Notes: a model not told the origin generated them from the sequence alone. A stretch of DNA of 19,458 bases from JAYQPQ01 sp038145405 (GCA_038145405.1 JAYQPQ010000033.1:1-19458); one strand, 5' to 3'; shown: positions 6,138-14,769, counted from the stretch's first letter. Numbers and translations: made by a program.

Positions 6138-6755
6138 ATGACTGAACAAAAAGCCACCAACGTGCACTGGCATCACGGCGCCGTCGAGCGCCAGCATCGT
6201 CAGGCGATACTGGGCCAAAAGGGCGCGACGATCTGGTTTACCGGTCTGTCCGGCAGCGGTAAAAGCACCATTGCCGTAGCGCTGGAGCAGGCGCTGACGG
6301 AGCGAGGTCGGCTGTCCTACCGGCTGGATGGCGACAACATACGTCTGGGGATCAATAAGAATCTGGGCTTCTCGGCTGCCGATCGGGAAGAAAATATCCG
6401 GCGCATCGGCGAAGTAGCCAAGCTGTTTTGCGATTGCGGCGTCATTGTCCTCTCCAGCTTTATTAGTCCCTATCGCGCGGACCGGGACAAGGTGCGCGAT
6501 CTGCACCAGGCCGATGGTCATCCCTTTATCGAGGTCTATGTCAAAACTTCGCTGGCCGCCGCCGAACAGCGCGACCCCAAGGGGCTGTACAAAAAAGCCC
6601 GCGCTGGCGAGATCAAAAATTTCACCGGCATTGACGACCCCTATGAAGAGCCACTGCATGCGGAGATCGTGCTGGACACGGAAGCCCTCAGCCTCGAGCA
6701 GGAAGTCGACCAATTGCTCGATCAACTTGAATCCCGCGGCCTGCTGAGCGCCTGA
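6138..6755 (+). CDS. cysC: Adenylylsulfate (APS) kinase
   Basis: Phosphorylates adenosine 5'-phosphosulfate with ATP to give PAPS, the second step of sulfate activation. The 205-residue protein has a P-loop GLSGSGKST at 36-44, the APS-binding segment DGDNIR followed by GLGF-like NLGFS.ADREENIRRIGEVA, SFISPYR, and the lid region KGLYKKARAGEIKNFTGIDDPYE. I chose ATG 6138 over the in-frame ATG 6087 because the conserved N-terminus (NVHWHHGAV) starts here and the promoter lies between the two. The gene is 30 bp upstream of sat, so the two enzymes that make and use APS are co-transcribed. Confidence 0.95.
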   Translation: MTEQKATNVHWHHGAVERQHRQAILGQKGATIWFTGLSGSGKSTIAVALEQALTERGRLSYRLDGDNIRLGINKNLGFSAADREENIRRIGEVAKLFCDCGVIVLSSFISPYRADRDKVRDLHQADGHPFIEVYVKTSLAAAEQRDPKGLYKKARAGEIKNFTGIDDPYEEPLHAEIVLDTEALSLEQEVDQLLDQLESRGLLSA

Positions 6756-6785
6756 ACCTAGCCCTAGCGAGGAATTATTTCCACC

Positions 6786-7982
6786 ATGATCAAACCCCAT
6801 GGCTCCGATCAACTTAACCCACTTTATGTAGCCGATAGCGTGCGTCGCCAACAGCTGGTTCGCGACGCAGAGAATCTCCCCTCTGTGGTGGTTAACTCGG
6901 CTGCCGCGGCCAACGCCGTGATGCTGGGTTCTGGCTATTTCAATCCGCTGACCGGGTTCATGAGCCTGCAAGACGCGCTGTCGGTTGCCGAGAAGATGTA
7001 TGACAGCTCGGGCCTGTTCTGGCCGGTGCCGGTAACCAATCGCCTGCAGGAAATCGGCAGCCTGGCGCCGGGCCAGCGCGTTGCGCTGCGCGACCCCAAT
7101 GTCCAGGGCAACCCGGTGTTAGCCATCATGGACCTGCAGCAGATCGATCAGGCAGATAGTGCACAGCTGGAACAGATCGCCCGTACCGTCTATGGCACCC
7201 TCGACGCCGCCCACCCGGGTGTCGCGACCTTTATGGAGCAGGGCAGCTATTTCTTGTCCGGCTCGATTGAGGTCTTGAATTTCAGCTACTTTGAGTCCGA
7301 GTTTCCGGAGACCTTCCGCACGGCTGTGCAGATTCGCGAGGAAATTACCCGACGCGGCTGGCAGCGTGTCGTCGCCTTCCAGACCCGCAACCCCATGCAT
7401 CGCGCCCACGAGGAACTCTGCAAGATGGCCATGGCCGATGTGGATGCCGATGGCTGCATCATCCACATGCTGCTGGGCAAGCTGAAACCGGGCGATATTC
7501 CGGCTCAGGTGCGCGATGCCTCCATTCGCAAAATGGTGGAGCTCTACTTCCCACCAAATTCCGCCATCATCACCGGCTATGGCTTTGATATGCTCTATGC
7601 CGGACCGCGCGAGGCCTTGCTGCATGCGGTTTTCCGTCAGAACATGGGCGCCACGCATTTTATCGTGGGCCGCGATCACGCCGGAGTGGGTGACTACTAC
7701 GGCGCCTTTGATGCGCAAACGATTTTTGATGAACAGGTTCCCGCCGGGGCGCTGGAAATCGAGATCTACAAGGCCGATCACACGGCCTATTCGAAGAAGC
7801 TGGACCGCGTGGTGATGATGCGTGATGTGCCGGATCACACCAAAGATGACTTCGTTCTGCTGTCGGGCACCAAGGTGCGCGAAATGCTCGGCAAGGGCAT
7901 TGCACCGCCATCGGAGTTTTCGCGTCCGGAAGTGGCCCAGATACTTATGGACTACTACCAGCTGATCGATTCCCGCCAATAG
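6786..7982 (+). CDS. sat: Sulfate adenylyltransferase, homomeric Sat type
   Basis: Makes APS and pyrophosphate from sulfate and ATP. The 398-residue protein is the single-subunit Sat kind, not the CysD/CysN heterodimer of enterics. Visible signatures are the PUA-like N-terminal domain with NPLTGFM, the active-site QTRNPMHRAHE (199-209), GRDHAGVGDYYGAFDAQ (from 295) and the C-terminal LLSGTKVREML. ATG 6786 is preceded by GAGGA with rather long spacing. Together with cysC, 30 bp upstream, it supplies PAPS for assimilation or sulfation. No aprAB or dsr genes accompany it, so a dissimilatory role has no support here. A strong intrinsic terminator follows the stop. Confidence 0.95.
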   Translation: MIKPHGSDQLNPLYVADSVRRQQLVRDAENLPSVVVNSAAAANAVMLGSGYFNPLTGFMSLQDALSVAEKMYDSSGLFWPVPVTNRLQEIGSLAPGQRVALRDPNVQGNPVLAIMDLQQIDQADSAQLEQIARTVYGTLDAAHPGVATFMEQGSYFLSGSIEVLNFSYFESEFPETFRTAVQIREEITRRGWQRVVAFQTRNPMHRAHEELCKMAMADVDADGCIIHMLLGKLKPGDIPAQVRDASIRKMVELYFPPNSAIITGYGFDMLYAGPREALLHAVFRQNMGATHFIVGRDHAGVGDYYGAFDAQTIFDEQVPAGALEIEIYKADHTAYSKKLDRVVMMRDVPDHTKDDFVLLSGTKVREMLGKGIAPPSEFSRPEVAQILMDYYQLIDSRQ

Positions 7983-8008
7983 GGTAAAAGCGACAAAAGC
8001 ACGAACAA

Positions 8009-8032
8009 GGGCTGCATTAGCGGCCCTTTTTT
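8009..8032 (+). terminator. Intrinsic terminator after sat
   Basis: GGGCTGC (8009-8015) pairs with GCGGCCC (8020-8026) through 7 bp, one of them G-U, around the loop ATTA. A run of six T (8027-8032) follows. It lies 27 nt after the sat stop. Confidence 0.88.
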
Positions 8033-8085
8033 GTTTTCATGGTCGATCACGGGCATATCCACCCCTGCTGAGTACGGGAGCGAGA

Positions 8086-9366
8086 ATGAATCGACACCTC
8101 ACGGCGCATATCCTGTGGGCCATGCTGGCGGGCATCCTTTTCGGCGCCCTATGCAATTTGCTGCTGAACTGGCAGGGCGCACCCCAGACGCCGGTTAGCT
8201 TTCTGCAGGTTGGAGTTCTGAACGGTGTTCTGGACGCCATCGGCCGCATTTTCGTTGCCGCCCTGCAACTCCTCGTTGTGCCACTGGTATTTGTTTCCCT
8301 GGTGCTGGGCACCTCAGCCCTGGGCGAACACAGTCGCATGGGACCCATGGCGATCAAAACCATCCTGCTCTATCTGGCCACCACCTGTATCGCCGTCAGC
8401 CTGGCGCTGCTGGTTGCGACTCTGGTCAAACCCGGGGATGGCCTGGACCTCGATACCCTTGCGACCTACGAAGCAGCGCAGGCGCCGGCACTGAAGGATG
8501 TGATCGTAGGCATGTTCCCGCGCAACCCGGTGGCCGCCATGGCCGAGGGCAACATGCTGCAGATCATCGTTTTCTCGCTACTCATGGGCCTGGCGCTGTC
8601 CAAGGTCGGCGAAGCCGGACGCCAGGCCAAGGCTTTTTTCGAGAGCTTCAATGCGGTGATTATGCGCATGGTGCTGCTGCTCATGGAGCTGGCTCCCTAT
8701 GGCGTGTTCGCTTTGCTGGCCACTATGTTTGCCAGTCTGGGCCTGTCCGCCATCCTCGATCTCGGCGTCTATTTTTTTACCGTGGTGGGCGTGTTGGTGG
8801 TGCAAGCCGGGATCGTTTATGGCAGCCTGTTGCGTCTATTTGCCGGCCTCAACCCGATAAAATTTTTTCTCAACGTGCGTCCGGCCATGCTCTTTGCCTT
8901 CAGCACGGCATCCAGCAACGCCACCATTCCGGTAACACTGCGCGTCGCCGAGAAGCGGTTGGGTGTGAACGACTCCATCGCCGCCTTTACCGTTCCCCTG
9001 GGAGCGACCATCAACATGGATGGCACGGCCATCATGCAGGGCGTAGCGACCGCCTTTATCGCCCAGGCCTACGGCATAGATATCGGTATATCCGGTTATC
9101 TGGCGGTCATTGTCACCGCAACTCTGGCCAGTATTGGTACTGCCGGCGTGCCTGGCGTGGGGCTGATCATGCTGTCCATGGTGCTGCAGCAAGTTGGCCT
9201 GCCGGTGGAGGGCATCGCGCTGATTCTGGGCGTCGACCGCCTGCTCGACATGATGCGCACCGCCGTCAACATTCTTGGCGACTCCATGGTGGCTACCCTG
9301 GTATCGCGCAGCGAGGGAATGTTTGACGAGCGCATCTACAACGAAACCTCGGACGAACAGGTCTAG
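8086..9366 (+). CDS. Dicarboxylate/amino acid:cation symporter (DAACS)
   Basis: Inner-membrane secondary transporter of the GltP/DctA family, 426 residues, taking up acidic amino acids or C4-dicarboxylates with Na+ or H+. Hydrophobic helices run from residue 7 on. Family hallmarks are the HP1 serine-rich tip TASSNATIPVT (about 274-284), the TM7 cation motif NMDGT (310-314), HP2 as GTAGVPGVGLIMLSMVL (from 351), and the TM8 substrate helix DRLLDMMRTAVNILGD (384-399). The Arg390/391 region in TM8 (MMRT) suggests acidic substrates; the exact substrate is not readable. ATG 8086 has GGGAG upstream at good spacing. It stands alone after the sat terminator. Its stop codon overlaps the recG stop on the other strand (shared CTAG, 9363-9366). 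Confidence 0.93.
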   Translation: MNRHLTAHILWAMLAGILFGALCNLLLNWQGAPQTPVSFLQVGVLNGVLDAIGRIFVAALQLLVVPLVFVSLVLGTSALGEHSRMGPMAIKTILLYLATTCIAVSLALLVATLVKPGDGLDLDTLATYEAAQAPALKDVIVGMFPRNPVAAMAEGNMLQIIVFSLLMGLALSKVGEAGRQAKAFFESFNAVIMRMVLLLMELAPYGVFALLATMFASLGLSAILDLGVYFFTVVGVLVVQAGIVYGSLLRLFAGLNPIKFFLNVRPAMLFAFSTASSNATIPVTLRVAEKRLGVNDSIAAFTVPLGATINMDGTAIMQGVATAFIAQAYGIDIGISGYLAVIVTATLASIGTAGVPGVGLIMLSMVLQQVGLPVEGIALILGVDRLLDMMRTAVNILGDSMVATLVSRSEGMFDERIYNETSDEQV

Positions 9367-11447
9367 GAAAAGGAGTATTCCTGTCGCTCGCCATGCCAGC
9401 GGTCGACCAGGGCCTCGCCCCGGCCGTCGGCAGATCGCATGAGCAATTCGGCGAGCCGGCGTGCACGCGGAATCAGCCAGGCATCCCGATCCAGCTGCAC
9501 CAGATGAAAACTGGCCTCGCCGGCTTGACGCAGTCCGAGCAGTTCGCCGGCACCGCGCAATTTGAGGTCAATCTCGGCTAGTTCAAAGCCACTGTTGGTG
9601 GAGCGCATGGCACCGAGGCGCTGCTTGCCGGCGGCCGATAAGGGCGAGCCGAAGAGCAGAATGCAGTGTGACTCGATAGCGCCACGCCCTACCCGCCCGC
9701 GCAGCTGGTGCAGTTGTGATAAACCCAGGCGCTCGGGATTTTCAATCACCATCAACGAAGCCTTGGGGACATCCACGCCGACCTCGACCACCGTGGTGGC
9801 TACCAGCAGTTGAATCTGGCCGGCGACAAATTCCTGCATCACCTTGTCCTTTTCAGCCGGCTTGAGGCGACCGTGCACCAAGCCGATGCGTAGCCCGGGC
9901 ATGGCCAGGGCCAGCTCCTCGGCCGCCACCTGGGCGGCGCGGAGATTTTCCATCTCGCCCTCTTCGATCAGGGTGCAAATCCAGTAAGCCTGATGCCCCG
10001 TACTGCAGTAGTGACGCACGCGCTCCAGCACCTGGTCGCGGCGCTCTTGAGCGATCAGGGTCGTGGTAACGGGTTTGCGGCCGGGCGGCAGCTCGTCTAT
10101 CACCGACAAATCCAGATGGGCATAATGGCTCATGGCGAGGGTGCGTGGGATGGGAGTGGCCGTCATCACCAGCTGATGTGGCCGCAAATTCGGATCGAGG
10201 CGCGCCTTGTCCTGCAGCGCCAGACGCTGGTTCACGCCGAAGCGGTGCTGTTCGTCGATGATCACCAACGCCAGGTTGCGAAAGCGCACATCGGCCTGAA
10301 ACAGGGCGTGGGTGCCAATCACCAGGCGGGCTTCCCCCGATTCAATCAAACCGAGGCTGGCCTCCTTGCCTTTGCCCTTGAGCCGACTGGTTAGCGACAG
10401 GACTTTCCAGCCGGCATCCGCGAACCAGCGCGAGAAGGTCTGCTGATGCTGATCGGCGAGAATTTCAGTGGGCACCATCAACGCTACCTGAAAGCCGGCT
10501 GCCAGCACCTGTGCCCCAACCAATGCCGCCACCAGGGTTTTACCGGAGCCAACGTCGCCTTGTAACAGGCGCATCATCGGATGCTGCTGCTCGAGATCGC
10601 GACAAATTTCCTCCACCACGCGCGTCTGGGCGCTGGTAGGTTGCAGGCCAAAGCGCTGCAGCAATTGCTGCTGCAAGCTGAGATCGTATCGAATCGCAGG
10701 CGCCCGATAGGCCTTGCTTTGATGACGCAGGCGCAGCATGCCGAGCTGGTGCGCGGTTAACTCCTCAAGGATCAGTCGCTGTTGCGCCGGATGGCGGCCT
10801 TCCTGCAACTCGGCGAGGTTGGCTCCCTCCGGCGGACGGTGCAGATAGCGCAAGGCATCGGCCAGCGACCAGCTGCTGCCGCCAATCTCGAGTTCGCTGA
10901 GCAATTCCCGGGGTGGCGTGGTCGAGAGCAGGGCCAGAGCCTGGTCGGTGAGTCCACGGAGGCGTGCCTGTGAAAGGCCCTCGGTTGACCCGTAAACCGG
11001 AGTCAGGGTGCTGGCCAGCGGGGTCGGCTGTTCGTCGAGAAAGCGATATTCCGGATGATAGATTTCTAGCCCGGCCCGCCCCGGTCGCACTTCGCCATAG
11101 AGGCGCAAACGGCGGCCGCGTTGAAAGCTCTGCAGCTGTGTCCTGTTGAAGTGGAAAAAACGCAATGCCAGCAGGCCGGTGCCATCGCCCACCTTGACCA
11201 ACAGGCTGCGTCGACGGCCCAGCACTTGCTCGGCTGCCAGCACCTCGGCTTCGACCTGCAGGTTTTGAAAAACCTGAGCTGCTCCGATGGGGGTGATGCG
11301 CGTGCGATCCTCGTAACGCAAGGGCAGATGAAACAGCAGGTTTTCTACTGTGCAAATGCCGAGGCGATTGAGCTGAGCGGCAAGTTTGGCGCCGACGCCG
11401 CGCAGCGATTCGATGGGCAGCCTGGCTAGGGGGGATTCACCCGGCAT
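9363..11447 (-). CDS. recG: ATP-dependent DNA helicase RecG
   Basis: Branch-migrating superfamily 2 helicase that regresses stalled forks and processes R-loops and Holliday junctions. At 694 residues it is the length of the E. coli enzyme. The N-terminal wedge domain begins at SLRGVGAKL and includes FHLPLRYEDRT. Motif I is GDVGSGKT (297-304), motif II DEQH (398-401), motif III MTATPIPRT, and motif VI QLRGRVGRG. The protein ends with the normal RecG tail. ATG 11447 follows the oxyR stop by 18 nt without a clear ribosome binding site, so co-transcription and perhaps translational coupling with oxyR is expected. The oxyR-recG pairing is known from Pseudomonas. No terminator is visible at its 3' end, where it meets the symporter gene. 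Confidence 0.97.
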   Translation of the reverse strand: MPGESPLARLPIESLRGVGAKLAAQLNRLGICTVENLLFHLPLRYEDRTRITPIGAAQVFQNLQVEAEVLAAEQVLGRRRSLLVKVGDGTGLLALRFFHFNRTQLQSFQRGRRLRLYGEVRPGRAGLEIYHPEYRFLDEQPTPLASTLTPVYGSTEGLSQARLRGLTDQALALLSTTPPRELLSELEIGGSSWSLADALRYLHRPPEGANLAELQEGRHPAQQRLILEELTAHQLGMLRLRHQSKAYRAPAIRYDLSLQQQLLQRFGLQPTSAQTRVVEEICRDLEQQHPMMRLLQGDVGSGKTLVAALVGAQVLAAGFQVALMVPTEILADQHQQTFSRWFADAGWKVLSLTSRLKGKGKEASLGLIESGEARLVIGTHALFQADVRFRNLALVIIDEQHRFGVNQRLALQDKARLDPNLRPHQLVMTATPIPRTLAMSHYAHLDLSVIDELPPGRKPVTTTLIAQERRDQVLERVRHYCSTGHQAYWICTLIEEGEMENLRAAQVAAEELALAMPGLRIGLVHGRLKPAEKDKVMQEFVAGQIQLLVATTVVEVGVDVPKASLMVIENPERLGLSQLHQLRGRVGRGAIESHCILLFGSPLSAAGKQRLGAMRSTNSGFELAEIDLKLRGAGELLGLRQAGEASFHLVQLDRDAWLIPRARRLAELLMRSADGRGEALVDRWHGERQEYSFS

Positions 11448-11465
11448 GCTGTCGGCGAACCGGTG

Positions 11466-12380
11466 TCAGAGAGGAAGCTTGCAGCTTTTTATGGCCTCGC
11501 GCAGCGCATCGATGGCCTTGTGGCGTGGGAAGCTGGCGCGCCAGGCCAGTGCCACGGTGCGGCGCGGTGCCGGCCGGGTAAAGGGACGGGTGAGCAGGGA
11601 TTTTTCCGAATAGAGCGCAGTCATGGCAGCAGACTGCGGCAGGATGGTAATACCCAGGCCCGAGGCCACCATGTGGCGTAGGGTTTCGAGAGAACTGCCC
11701 TCAGCGGCGGTGCGCAGGTTGGCTTTGTTGTAATCCATCGAAAGGCGCAGATTGGGACAGGATTCCAGCACCTGGTCCCGGAAACAATGACCTTCGCCGA
11801 GCATCAACACGTTCTCGTCTTCCAGATCCTTGCTGGAGATGCGCGCCTTGCCTGCCAGCTTATGACTAGCCGGCAGCAGCACCACGAACTCCTCGTCATA
11901 GATGGGCTGGGCGACCACGTCGGGCTCGGAGAAGGGCAGAGACACAATGATGACGTCCAGCTCGCCGTTGCGCAGTCGTCGACGCATGGTCGCCGTGTAA
12001 CCTTCCTCAATGACCAGCGGCATCTGCGGCGCGATCTTCTGTAACTGAGGTATGACGTGAGGAATGAGATAGGGCCCGATGGTGAAAATCGCACCAACCG
12101 AGAGCGGGCTGGCGAGCTGATCCTTGCCCTGCGTGGCGAGATCCTTGATGGCCGAGGCCTGCTCCAGCACCACCTGAGCTTGCTTGACCACGGCCTCGCC
12201 GATAGGTGTCGGCTGCACGCGGCTCTTGGTGCGCTCGAACAGCGCTACGCCGAGCTCATCTTCCAGCTTTTTCACGGCGATGCTGAGCGTGGGTTGGCTG
12301 ACATAGCAGCGTTCGGCGGCCTTGCCGAAATGCTGTTCCTTGGCCAGCATCACCACGTAGCGCAGTTCCGTGAGAGTCAT
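11466..12380 (-). CDS. oxyR: Peroxide-sensing LysR-type regulator OxyR
   Basis: LysR-family transcription activator of hydrogen-peroxide defence. The 304-residue protein has an N-terminal winged helix-turn-helix (residues 1-60, with AAERCYVSQPTLSIAVKKLE) and a C-terminal sensor domain. The two redox cysteines that form the activating disulfide are Cys199 (GEGHCFRDQ) and Cys208 (ESCPN), at the same numbers as in E. coli OxyR. This makes the assignment specific rather than generic LysR. It heads the oxyR-recG operon, and 56 bp separate its ATG from the divergent epimerase-like gene. A hyphenated inverted repeat lies in that gap. No katG or ahpC target gene is in the window. Confidence 0.96.
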   Translation of the reverse strand: MTLTELRYVVMLAKEQHFGKAAERCYVSQPTLSIAVKKLEDELGVALFERTKSRVQPTPIGEAVVKQAQVVLEQASAIKDLATQGKDQLASPLSVGAIFTIGPYLIPHVIPQLQKIAPQMPLVIEEGYTATMRRRLRNGELDVIIVSLPFSEPDVVAQPIYDEEFVVLLPASHKLAGKARISSKDLEDENVLMLGEGHCFRDQVLESCPNLRLSMDYNKANLRTAAEGSSLETLRHMVASGLGITILPQSAAMTALYSEKSLLTRPFTRPAPRRTVALAWRASFPRHKAIDALREAIKSCKLPL

Positions 12381-12394
12381 GGGGCAACTAAAAT

Positions 12395-12428
12395 GATAAC
12401 TATCGAAAGCGCCACTCTAGCAGTTATC
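12395..12428. promoter_or_regulatory. Inverted repeat between oxyR and the divergent gene
   Basis: GATAACT (12395-12401) and AGTTATC (12422-12428) are perfect inverted arms 20 bp apart in a 56-bp divergent promoter region, a position suited to an operator acting on both genes. LysR-type regulators commonly autoregulate from such places. I could not fit the sequence to the four-tetranucleotide OxyR pattern (ATAG-N7-CTAT), so the binding protein is unassigned. Confidence 0.35.
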
Positions 12429-12436
12429 CTCAATCA

Positions 12437-13291
12437 ATGAATAGTCCGAACGAGACGAATAAATCCCCGGTGCCGCAGCGATTGCTGTGTCTCGGATTTG
12501 GCGATCTGGCAGCCCGGCTGACGGCGGCATTGCCGCCACAGGAGTGGGCTATTTCGGGCTTGAGCCGATCGCAAAAAAGTTCGACTGTTGCCGGCCTGAC
12601 GCAGGGTAACGCAGCGGACCCGGCGGCGCTTCGCGCGTTGCTGCAGCAGGATGTAAACCAGGTGCTGGTGACGCTGACGCCGGATGCACGCACGGAGCAG
12701 GCCTATCGGATGGCCTATCTCGATCCGGTCCGGCAGCTGGTGCTGGCGTGCCGGAAGCTTGGCATTGCGCCGCATCTGCTATTTGTCTCGAGCACGGCGG
12801 TCTATGCGCAGAACCGGGGCGAGTGGGTCGATGAAGCCAGTTCGGCCGAACCCCTGCAGTTCAATGGGCGCATCCTGCGCCAGGCTGAGCAGCTGCTGGA
12901 GTACAGCGAATTGCCCTATACCTTGCTGCGCTTTTCCGGCATCTACGGACGCAACGCGACAATACCGCCCCAGATGCCGTCACAGCGCAGTGGATTTTCG
13001 CCCGGACACTGGACCAACCGCATCCATGTCGACGACTGCGTTGGCTCTCTGGCCTTCGTACTCGATCGCTATGCCCGGGCGCAGCAGAGTAGTGGCCTGC
13101 TGGTTGCCAGCGACCGGCGCCCGGTGACCCAGGGCGCCATTGAGAATTGGCTGCGTGCCGCCCAGGGCCTGCCGCGCCAGACCTGGCATAAGTTGAAGGG
13201 TTCGGGCAAGCGTTGCTGCAGTGGGCAACTGCAGCGACTGGGTTACCGCTTTCAGCTAGAGGATTTCCGCCAGGCCTATGGGCGGGGCTGA
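12437..13291 (+). CDS. YeeZ-like NAD-dependent epimerase-fold protein
   Basis: 284-residue extended short-chain dehydrogenase/epimerase-like protein. The Rossmann start is LLCLGFGDLAARL (about 16-28, a variant glycine motif GFGDLA). LLFVSSTAVYAQ follows, then NGRILRQAEQLL where the usual YxxxK lysine helix would be, and IHVDDCVGSLAFVL near the C-terminus. This is the pattern of E. coli YeeZ (SSTSVYG, then SGRVLEE), whose reaction is not established. Because the catalytic YxxxK is not intact, enzymatic epimerase activity is doubtful. ATG 12437 lacks a Shine-Dalgarno. TATCCT at 12425-12430 could be a -10 that places the transcript start at the ATG. Divergent from oxyR; its 3' end overlaps thiI by 16 bp on the opposite strand. 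Confidence 0.8.
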   Translation: MNSPNETNKSPVPQRLLCLGFGDLAARLTAALPPQEWAISGLSRSQKSSTVAGLTQGNAADPAALRALLQQDVNQVLVTLTPDARTEQAYRMAYLDPVRQLVLACRKLGIAPHLLFVSSTAVYAQNRGEWVDEASSAEPLQFNGRILRQAEQLLEYSELPYTLLRFSGIYGRNATIPPQMPSQRSGFSPGHWTNRIHVDDCVGSLAFVLDRYARAQQSSGLLVASDRRPVTQGAIENWLRAAQGLPRQTWHKLKGSGKRCCSGQLQRLGYRFQLEDFRQAYGRG

Positions 13292-14727
13292 TAGATACCG
13301 ATATTGTCGAGGCCGGCTTCCAGCAGCAGTTCAGCGTGCAGACGACTGAGCACGCCGCGTTCGCAATACAGCAGATGCAGACGATCCGCACTGAGTTGAC
13401 TGGCGCGATGTTGCAGTTGGAAAAACGGAATGGTTTGCACTTCGCCATCCAGTTGCAGCGGCAATCGATCTATCTCCTCAGGGTGGCGAATGTCGATGAC
13501 CAGAGCTTGCGCCGGCACCTGCTCGAAGCTTCGCACGCGCGGCTTCGGGCCAGCGTCTGCCAAATCCTCAACAGCAAGGAACTGGGCCTGGGCCAGGCAT
13601 TGTTCGAGCAGATCCGGTGGCAGAGCAGATTCGGCTGCTGCAACGCGCTGTACCTTGGCTTCAGTAGTGGGACGTTCGCTGCCCAAGCCGCAATATTCGG
13701 GTAGGGAAGAAGCCAGATCGGCGGTACCGATCTGGCGTGCCAGGTCGATGATGGCACCCTTGTCGGTGGCTATGAGCGGCCGCAATACCGGCAGGCTGGC
13801 AGCCGCTTCGGTGACGCCGAGATTGGTCAAGGTCTGGCTCGATACCTGGGCCACGCTGTCGCCGGTTATCAGGGCTGGCAGCTTCAGGCGCTGCGCCACC
13901 AGACTGGCAGCTAGCAGCATCAGGCGCTTCAATAGAATGTTGGCGTAGCTGCCATCGACACCGAGGCGAATCTGCTCGACGATTTCCTGAAAGGGCACGG
14001 AGACAAAGGCCAGTCGGTGTGATCGGCCGAAGCGACTCCAAAGGTGATAGGCCGTTTGGCGCACGGCCAGTTCGTGAGCGGCGCCGCCCAGATTGAAAAA
14101 AATGAAATGGGTCAGCAAGCCACGTCGCAACATCTGGTAGCTTGCCACCGAGGAATCGTAGCCGCCGGACAGCAGCGCAAGAACACCACCCTGACTGCCG
14201 AGCGGAAAGCCGCCCAGTCCCGGCCAGGTCTGCTCCGGCACAAAGACACGTCGACCGCGAATTTCCAACTCCAGGGTGCGCTCCGGGTGGCGCAAATCGA
14301 CCGTGGCCGAAGGGCAGTGTTGCAGCACCCAGGCGCCCAGCTCGCGCTCAGCGTCCACCGAGCTAAAATCCTGCTGGCCGCTGCGTTTGGCGCGCACGGC
14401 GAAACGGCGCTGGTCAAAATCCTCCAGGAGGGAGAGCGGAAGCTGGGGTGCAATGTCAGCCAGCTGCTCGAACCCGACAACTCGAGCGCGACTGAATTTG
14501 GCAATCCCTGGCGTGTTTTGGAGAATGGCTTCACATTGGGCCGCCTGCGCTGGCGTCGGATGATCCAACACAACCTCGATCTTTTCCCAGTCCTTGCCGA
14601 CCTGGGCCGGGATGGCAGAAGCCTGCAATAGGCGCACCAAATTGTCGCGCAGCAGACCCGTCTGACGGCGGCGCACCGGCGGACTCTTCACAATAATTTC
14701 CGGAAAGAGTTTGACAATGAAGTGCAT
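13276..14727 (-). CDS. thiI: tRNA 4-thiouridine synthase ThiI with rhodanese domain
   Basis: Transfers sulfur from IscS persulfide to U8 of tRNA (4-thiouridine) and to thiamine thiazole synthesis. The 483-residue protein has an N-terminal ferredoxin-like/THUMP region (from MHFIVKLFPEIIVKSPPVR), an ATP-pyrophosphatase domain with PP-loop SGGYDSS (187-193), and a C-terminal rhodanese domain. The catalytic Cys455 is in LLYCERGVLSRL; Cys346 in PEYCGLGSERPT is the partner cysteine. This matches the E. coli long form (482 residues). The frame is open upstream to 14898, but ATG 14727 is the start because the family N-terminus begins there and the extra codons cover the glnA enhancer and a likely thiI promoter. 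thiI lies divergent to glnA, as in Pseudomonas. Confidence 0.95.
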   Translation of the reverse strand: MHFIVKLFPEIIVKSPPVRRRQTGLLRDNLVRLLQASAIPAQVGKDWEKIEVVLDHPTPAQAAQCEAILQNTPGIAKFSRARVVGFEQLADIAPQLPLSLLEDFDQRRFAVRAKRSGQQDFSSVDAERELGAWVLQHCPSATVDLRHPERTLELEIRGRRVFVPEQTWPGLGGFPLGSQGGVLALLSGGYDSSVASYQMLRRGLLTHFIFFNLGGAAHELAVRQTAYHLWSRFGRSHRLAFVSVPFQEIVEQIRLGVDGSYANILLKRLMLLAASLVAQRLKLPALITGDSVAQVSSQTLTNLGVTEAAASLPVLRPLIATDKGAIIDLARQIGTADLASSLPEYCGLGSERPTTEAKVQRVAAAESALPPDLLEQCLAQAQFLAVEDLADAGPKPRVRSFEQVPAQALVIDIRHPEEIDRLPLQLDGEVQTIPFFQLQHRASQLSADRLHLLYCERGVLSRLHAELLLEAGLDNIGIYQPRP

Positions 14728-14769
14728 ATTGGCCAGTTGCTGGTCTAGAATGACTCGGTTCGGCACCGC

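Noticed and set aside
6099..6971. 290-codon minus-strand frame opposite cysC and the sat start
   Set aside because: It lies antisense to two unmistakable enzymes, shows no domain, and would cross the cysC-sat promoter. It reflects high-GC codon bias.
7119..7979. 286-codon minus-strand frame opposite sat
   Set aside because: Antisense shadow with histidine-rich, featureless sequence; sat is complete and convincing.
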